Shown: in pieces, positions 58,133-64,000 of the stretch
How the letters are laid out: the number at the start of each line of letters is the position of its first letter
Position numbering within the stretch: the stretch's first letter is position 1
Assembly: GCF_000275845.1 (NCBI RefSeq)
Contig: NW_006766884.1
Span: 2,126,122 to 2,190,121, forward strand
DNA length: 64,000 bases
Reading direction: 5' to 3'
DNA from: Dichomitus squalens LYAD-421 SS1
Taxonomy: Eukaryota > Basidiomycota > Agaricomycetes > Polyporales > Polyporaceae
The notes under the pieces: generated by a model
What the model saw: only the letters and a program-made list of their open reading frames with translations
Database searches by the model: none
Told to the model about the DNA's origin: nothing
Program-made: the position numbers and the translations under genes

Positions 58133-58948
58133 ATGCTGCGCGGACTCAGCCTCGATGTGCTTCTTCAAGTCATCCGGGTTTCGCCACTTAGGGACGCGCT
58201 CGCAGTGATTTCCACATGTCGCACCCTCCGATGCGAAGGTTCTAAGACCTTACTCCTGGAGAACGAGATCAGGATTGACACAGGCGGACAGCTCGCTTCC
58301 TTCTTGACGTTCCTCAACAACGAGGAACTTCCCCGCTTCAGGTACTTGCGCGCGTTGTATCTGAACGTATTCACCTTTCCTCCTACCGTTACAGAGGACC
58401 TCACCGAGGCGTTTCCCCACATGACGCAGTTGGAAACCCTCACACTGATCGGGGCGGAGCTCCTCTACGTGTATCATCCGGAAGTAGCTTCCGCGCTCGC
58501 TGCGCTCACGTCCATCCGACACCTTCGCGTAGTTTACGCAGGCGATCGGGCTTGTATTATGCTAAAAGCGTTCAAGTCTCGTCTCGTCTCTGCATCGCTC
58601 GTTTCTGACTGTCATCGATACTCGTCCTGGGACACGTATCATCCTCTCCACCTCGTGGCTGGTTCCGCGGACACCCTCGAGGACCTCACAACCAAATTAT
58701 GAAGCGATTCCCCCGGGCTCTCTGGTGCACAGTACGCCATCCATCCTACGCATCCCTCCCTACGGCGCCTCTGCATGGTCGAGAATTGTACACCTTTCCT
58801 CAGGCCGTACTTTGTTTGCGCACCGAACCTCTCCTATATCTCGTTCGAATCCAAGCGCTTTGAATTCAGCGAAGGAGACCCGGTCGGGCGTGCCGAGACC
58901 CTAGGAGAATACCACCACCTCTGCCCGCTGAGAAGTCCCCGCGATTGA
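58133..58948 (+). pseudogene. Damaged F-box/LRR-like gene, copy 1
   Basis: The frame opens MLRGLSLDVLLQVIRVSPLR, an F-box-like start, and continues with LRR-like text (FPHMTQLETLTLIGAELL, LTSIRHLRVVYAG). TGA at 58700-58702 ends it after LEDLTTKL. Beyond the stop the same frame runs on to 58946-58948 with family-like sequence (SDSPG, HPSLRRLCMVEN, PNLSYISFESKRF). In the neighbouring paralogue the matching position is Trp (CEVWHSNPG), so this is most simply a TGG to TGA change. The C-terminal third of the family is missing. No intron needed. It could still yield a 189-residue truncated protein. Confidence 0.65.
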
Positions 58949-59051
58949 CACGGCCCGGGCCCGGACTCGCTCGCACGACTCCTGCAGTCCCCTCGGCGAG
59001 TGCTCGTTATCCATCCCCACCGCCAGACGCACTCCCCCGATCCACCCTCAC

Positions 59052-60597
59052 ATGGCTTCCACACATACCCTCGACTTCGACTACGACATTCTTGTCGAAC
59101 TCCTCTCACTCCGGCCCCCCCCCCCCCCCCACAAGTCGTCGCAGCGATGATGTTGACCTGCAAGTCCTTGTACAACCTCGGCCCCAAGTTTCTTCTGCAG
59201 CACGGCGCCTCAATCACAACAGAGGACTCCCTCCGAAAACTCGCCGTCTTCCTGCGCGTCGACCACTACTCGCGCTGCCACCATCTCCATGACCTGTCCG
59301 TGTCCTATCTGTCAGCCCACACTTCTGCCTTTCTCTTGGACATCCTTTCCCACTCATCTCGCCTCCGCACCCTCTGGCTCACCGCCCCCGAGCTTCTTTT
59401 CCAAACTCATACAGATCTCCCTGCCACCATCGCCTCACTGCGTTCTCTCCGCTCTCTCCATATAATCCATGCTCATGAGTTCACCGTAGAGCTTCTCCGC
59501 ACCCTGCAATCCGACCTCGTCTCCCTCTCCGTCAACTTCCTCAGCGAATACGGAGATGGAAGCACATTCTGGGACACCACCGATCCTTCCCAGTGGTGCG
59601 ACTACCATCCTGTTCCCCTTCTGCAGAGCGTCGCATCTACGTTGGTGGACTTACACTGTGAAGTATGGCACAGCAATCCGGGACCGCTCTACGGGTTCAC
59701 GATCCCTACCTACGCGCAGGTCTACCCCAGGATGCGTCGCTTGACCATCGAGCTCTGCGACTATTCTGTCTGCCTACCGTTCATCCGCGGCTTCCCAGGC
59801 CTCTCCTACCTCTCCGTCAGCACAGACCATTACGATGAATTCAAACACAACGGCCTCACGGATGCCTTCTGCGAGCACCGCGAGGCGAACATTCGAAGCC
59901 AACGCAATAGCACAACGACTTGGCAGCATCTCGAGGAGTTCTCGGGGTCCTTGATCGACTTGTACATCCTGGGGCTGACTTGCCACATCGCCCGTCTCTC
60001 CTTGATTCGTCCTAACGACGCCAGACACCTCGAGCTGCTGCACGACATCATCCAGTACGCAGGGCCCGTCGAGCATCTCAAGCTGCACTGGGAGATGGTG
60101 CATCCCAGCTGTCAAGCTTATCCATCAGCGTCGCGCTCGAGGACGCACAGGCCGATACAGACTTTCTACCTGCCCTGGTGAGCACTCGTGGACCGCGTGA
60201 CAACACCGCATGGACGCCCGCTGACTGACTGGCACGCGAATCCCTCTAGGAAGAGCTTACGGCGGCGCTCGAACGTCTCCCCATACGGCGTCTCCGCATC
60301 CAAGTCCAGCACCTTTTCTGCTTTACCCCTCCTCCCGAAAGCTTGCTCAGAGCCGGGCCCCAGGACTCTAGCCCACCGCCTGCTCTCTGCGCTGCGGAGC
60401 TCTCGCTCGAGGAATGGGACATCAATTGCGCGTGGGTGCAGAGGCTCGCCCACGTCGTACCGACCCTCGAAGACGCTGTGATCTCGGTGTCTCGTCAGCG
60501 ATCTGGCGAGGATGAGCTTCCATTCCGGAAGGCGACTCTGCCAAGGAACGACGTGCGCCATGACGGGGAAGAAACTTATCGCGAGTTTCGTCAGTAG
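59052..60597 (+). pseudogene. Damaged F-box/LRR-like gene, copy 2, with two frameshifts
   Basis: An ATG at 59052 starts MASTHTLDFDYDILVELLSL. A 16-C run at 59115-59130 then throws the frame: the homologous reading continues in another register (QVVAAMMLTCKSLYNLGPKF onwards). That register holds to about 60105, where a second shift near CATCCCAG moves to SLSISVALEDAQADTDF and PAL. A canonical intron 60178-60249 (GTGAGC..CTCTAG) follows, then EELTAALERLPIRRLRI, to a TAG at 60597. The body has LRR-like stretches (RLRTLWLTAPELL, SLRSLHIIHAHEF). Copies 1 and 2 align through SWDTYHP / CDYHPVP. Both shifts fit one missing C each, so sequencing error in C runs is an alternative to real decay. Confidence 0.7.
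59115..59130 (+). repeat. Poly-C tract at the frameshift
   Basis: Sixteen consecutive C residues; 14 or 17 would restore the frame of the F-box/LRR-like copy 2. Confidence 0.9.
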
Positions 60598-61239
60598 GTG
60601 AGTACTTTGATCGACATCAGCTTCGACGTTGACTCAAGTTTCACTCGTGTCACAACATGCTTCCATACATGCGCCGCTGCTCGCCCCAGGAGAACAAATG
60701 GAGGCACGTTCTGCATGACGGACTTTTGAACTTTGGAGGCGTTTGGGCGATCCACCTGTAGCCTACTCTTGCAGAAGTACATCAATGAGGAAGTACATCA
60801 ATGAGAAATGCTTACGCACACCCACGATTGCTGTGGAACGATAGAGCGGCGAATCTTGCCGGTGGTTCGAGCGACAAGGATGACTATAATTTGAAGCACA
60901 TTCGTACAGCGAGCTGTACTGTCGTGAGGATCAAGCAAAACAACGCCTTAGCATGTCTCCTATGCAGGCATTGCCGGCCGTTCGATGTAGTTCACAGCGA
61001 AGTCTCCGTAGTCGACTTGACCGAATCGAAGGACACAGTCGGCGCGTCGTCCAGGATCTCCATAGAGAAATCACTGCTGCATCCTCACATAGAACAATGT
61101 GTTTCCAAAGCACACGGGCTCCGAGACCAATTCAAGATAGCATTCGCAAACTCCAAGTGCATGAACGTAGCCAGCTCTATCGGAGCCACCTCCCCGGCCA
61201 AGCAGATCGTCGCCGCCGTCCCTGAAAGCCGAATCCGGC
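60598..61239. other. Intergenic, no gene recognised
   Basis: Between F-box copy 2 and the 3' end of the thioesterase gene. Only short frames. Confidence 0.5.
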
Positions 61240-62203
61240 TTACAGCTTCGCGTTCTGCGGCGTCGGCGTCGGCATCTTTGGGGCCATCTTGTTGTGCACG
61301 CCAGAGACGCAGAGGCGGTGGTGTGTCACGTCCCAGACCTGCGCGCACATCAGCGTGTGAATCCCGAGAATCACGGAAGTCGCACTGACCTCGATCCGCG
61401 ACGCCACCGTCCGCGCACCAAAGGAAGTCGTGGTGCTCACGATGTTGAGCTTTGCTCCGCTGTGCGTCCACGTTCGAAAGACACCATAATCAGTCACAAG
61501 GAACGACGGGAGACCATCTCCGAGTTTCTCGGAGACGGGGGAAGAAACTCACACAGGCGCAGGCGCGTGATATGTCGTAATCATCGTCTGGGAGACAAAG
61601 TCCGAGGGCTTCCCCTGGACCATCGCGAGAAAGGCGAGCCCCACTGACGAACACCTGCGAGCCAGATGTCAATATCAGCAGACCGACACCGAAATCGACA
61701 CCCCGGGAATGTCGGGGTGCCCATGGGCCGAGGACCATGCAAAACTTACACGTCTACCAGGAACGCTGTGCAGCCGCCATGCAATGTGTGCTGCCGGTTT
61801 GTCATATCTGGAGGATGCAAGAATGGCCGTTGATCAGCGACGATCCCGGTGACAGTTGCGGGCCGCTAACTGAACCGGATGTGTCGCAGACGCACGTATT
61901 GCACGTCTCGACGAAACAGAATTCGTGGTGGAACGTGGACGTGGGAGACGTACCTTGTGCAACTGTGAGTTCATAGACAAGCCGAGACTGGAGCTTCGCA
62001 TCTTCTGGGCGCCGGAAGACCGAGGCTTCCTTGAGGGCGAGTCGTTGGCCTGTCGTGCGGGCAAAGTCGACGCCCTTGAGGTGGAAGTCGCTGAATTCGA
62101 CGATCTGGCGTTGAACAGCAGCGGGTATATCGCCTTGGAAGAGCACGGAGCTGGGTTTTGTGGGAGTGTAGTCAAGGCTGGGGGCGTAGGTGTCGAGAGA
62201 CAT
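61240..62203 (-). CDS. HotDog-fold acyl-CoA thioesterase, ACOT13/PaaI-like
   Basis: Exons 61954-62203, 61750-61807, 61553-61654 and 61240-61459 give 209 residues. After an N-terminal region (MSLDTYAPSLDYTPTKPSS) and LVYELTVAQDMTNRQHTLHGGCTAFLVDVCSS, the HGG turn and the following Asp form the active-site signature of this thioesterase subfamily. Then VGLAFLAMVQGKPSDFVSQT, ITTYHAPAPVGAKLNIVSTT, and a final strand near AQVWDVTHHRLCVSGVHNK complete the fold. These enzymes hydrolyse acyl-CoA to free acid and CoA, often in mitochondria or cytosol. Splice choices at intron 1 (acceptor CCTCCAG) and intron 2 were fixed by this signature. A TATATA site lies about 90 nt upstream. Confidence 0.92.
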
Positions 62204-63298
62204 TGCAATGTCGGTCAGTCAGCTGATTGGCTGTGAGGAGGGGTGCCGAGCTGAAGAGAGAGATGAGAGCCGTGCAGGATGATGGTGACATGTATATATG
62301 GGCGGGGATGGTGCGCTCGGTTGACGGAGACGTGTTCGAGAACAGCATGCAGGCTAGATAGATGCAGAGAACCGCCACGCGGGTGTGTTGGACGTTACTT
62401 GCAAGGCAAGGGCGCTCTTGCAGCCCGCAAAAGTGTGGTGAATGTCGTCGGCTCAGCTGATGCCGTACAGATCTTCTCTGGGCCACACGAAGCGGAGTTC
62501 TCCTGATTGCTTGTTCTCCGGAGTTCTTGGCCAAGTATTGCCGAATTGGCGTGCCGAGCGAGGGGTGCAATCGGTCGGACACAGGGCCGCCGTCGCTGCC
62601 AAGTCAGTCAATCATCAGCGGTCAATCATCAGCGGATAAGTACAAGAGGAGGGAAGGTGGAGAGACGAGGCCAGCTGTGGACGAGCAGCTTTGTGGCGGA
62701 ACTTCGGTCGATAAGGTTACGTCCCCTTTGATTAGCTGGCACGCGCACCCGGCCCTCCGCCGATAACATATCGATTTGAGTAGCCGGCCATGCTGGAAGC
62801 CAAGCCCGGGAAAATGCCACCGTACGCGGCCGACAGCCAGATCTGCGACTCCGAGCGTGCTTCGACCCCCTCACGCTGCCACCGCCGTGCACAGGCATGC
62901 CTACATCCCATTCTTTCGCCGTCCAAGCGGTCCCAACTGGAACTTGATCACACACGACGGAAGCTAGATGAGCGACGGCCAGATGACAGTCCGAGGGAAT
63001 TCATGAATTTGATTGAGGGCTACTTACCTAACCGTCTCTTCTAGCGTGCGTTCGGCGTCCGGTCTCCATGGGGTGCTCCTTCTGCGGGGATCTTCGAGGC
63101 TCCCATTAATGCGCCTGCCCAAGGGGTCGTATACGCACGAATCTCATTCTAAGACTTCGTCAGCGACAATCCAGCGTGGCGCGGGCACAGGCGCTCGCAG
63201 ATGGGACAAGAGCATCGCCTCATGGCCTCGTCCATTTCTGCGCACAATGCTGTTCGGGAGTAGGATAGAAGAAGGCGGAGAAGCGATCTCAGCGACCT
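62204..63298. other. Intergenic, no gene recognised
   Basis: Thioesterase promoter side plus unassigned sequence. No domain-bearing frame seen. Confidence 0.45.
62293..62298 (-). promoter_or_regulatory. TATA-like site of the thioesterase gene
   Basis: TATATA on the minus strand about 90 nt upstream of the ATG at 62203. Confidence 0.4.
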
Positions 63299-63598
63299 TC
63301 AATCGGATCGACCGACTGCGCGAGCGAAGTCTCTGAAGCACTGGCAGGCTGATAGAAGGGCAGACCGCAGCAGAGGAGCAGCACGGCCCTCACACCTGCA
63401 GGCATACTGTGCACAGACAAGTTCGGATTCATGAGCACCAACACACCGAGAGGGCAGCTAGACAGTACATGACCCTCCAATCGGACTGGTGGTACTTACA
63501 AGCTTGCGGTTCAACGTTTCAACAGGCGTCTCAGCCACCACGTGCCTCATTAACGCCGACTTCCCCGCGTCGGAACTCTCTGCCAGCTCCCAACACAT
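63299..63598 (-). CDS. Doubtful small or fragmentary gene
   Basis: Exons 63500-63598 and 63299-63406, joined across a canonical 93-nt intron (GTAAGT..GCACAG), would encode 68 residues starting MCWELAESSDAGKSALMRHV and ending CQCFRDFARAVGRSD. The flow across the junction is protein-like, but no domain is recognised. The frame also stays open a little upstream to an acceptor-like TTTAG, so this may be the 3' end of a larger gene. Confidence 0.3.
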
Positions 63599-63783
63599 CT
63601 TAGCCCAGGGTGCGGTACTCTAAACTGATCTCTGGAATGAATTTCGTCGTCACAGACTATAACTGTCACATGACGGCCCCCGTTTCTACCCGGTACAGGA
63701 GTCCGCGAACAACAAGCAAGGCGGTGGACGTCTAGTGAAAAGGTTCAAGCTAGGGTCATACTCTCTCTGATACTAATCTGTGT

Positions 63784-64000
63784 CTACATCAGATCCGGCT
63801 GGTCTTCGGCAATTGGCTGTGCTCCGACTTCATTGCGCCCGTCGATTCCCTCACCGCATTGGCAGTGAATGAAGGAGTAGTCCACACTTGTATACTGCGG
63901 GCGCGCGTCATAGCCAACCTCATCTGCACAGCCGTCAGCAGATTCCATGAATCGTGTCTATGCGAAGGTAACTTACACCTGTTGTAAGTGATCTACTTCT
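63784..64000 (-). CDS. 3' end of an unidentified gene (cut by the window edge)
   Basis: Exons 63979-64000 and 63784-63923 join across a canonical 55-nt intron (GTGTAAG..GTGCAG). They encode a C-terminus ending TTDEVGYDARPQYTSVDYSF, then IHCQCGEGIDGRNEVG and EDQPDLM followed by TAG. Composition and splicing look genuine, but the fragment is too short to assign. The gene continues to the right, outside the window. Confidence 0.5.

Overview
The window looks like nuclear DNA of a filamentous basidiomycete, probably an Agaricomycete. Genes are moderately GC-rich and cut by many short introns, mostly 48-100 nt, with GT..AG ends and frequent CTRAC-like branch points. Several families present are typical of that group: Skn7 with an HSF domain plus receiver, Kre9/Knh1 wall proteins, CFEM proteins, F-box/LRR proteins and a Ty3-type LTR retrotransposon. 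No operons, bacterial features, CRISPR arrays, rRNA or convincing tRNA genes were seen. Gene models were assembled by eye from reading frames and splice sites; exon lists are in each entry.

Layout. 1-2035: 5' end of a decayed LTR retrotransposon on the minus strand. 3.6-7.4 kb: a secreted Kre9/Knh1-domain protein and a coiled-coil/AT-hook protein. 7.4-12.7 kb: no recognisable gene. 12.7-13.7 kb: a Pcl-type cyclin. 13.7-18.5 kb: open, gene-like but broken segments. 18.5-20.9 kb: a MYND-finger protein. 22.7-28.3 kb: a basic nuclear-type protein, adenylosuccinate synthetase (ADE12) and a Ran1/Ksp1-like kinase, all on the minus strand. 28.5-30.7 kb: a 108-bp foldback, a doubtful secreted-protein gene and a second small Kre9/Knh1 protein. 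31.7-34.4 kb: a multipass RING E3-like protein. 36.4 kb: a CFEM protein. 38.3-40.1 kb: an intact F-box protein. 41.8-45.0 kb: SKN7. 46.0-49.7 kb: VPS11. 50.2 kb: ATP synthase subunit J (ATP18). 51.2-54.1 kb: a Rossmann-fold protein and an alpha/beta hydrolase, convergent. 54.5-56.1 kb: a BuGZ/ZNF207-like zinc-finger protein. 58.1-60.6 kb: two tandem, damaged F-box/LRR-like paralogues. 61.2-62.2 kb: a HotDog thioesterase. The right edge holds the 3' end of an unidentified gene.

Most of these are unrelated housekeeping genes: purine synthesis, HOPS/CORVET trafficking, mitochondrial ATP synthase, cell-cycle cyclin and stress transcription factor. Two themes recur. One is the cell surface and secretion (two Kre9/Knh1 proteins, a CFEM protein). 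The other is regulated proteolysis (RING, F-box proteins). I found no coherent gene cluster that would count as a new multi-gene system. The most unusual signals are the recently broken F-box pair, the long foldback, very small exons, an in-frame intron in a kinase activation segment, and the gene-like but unresolved 14.8-17.9 kb stretch.
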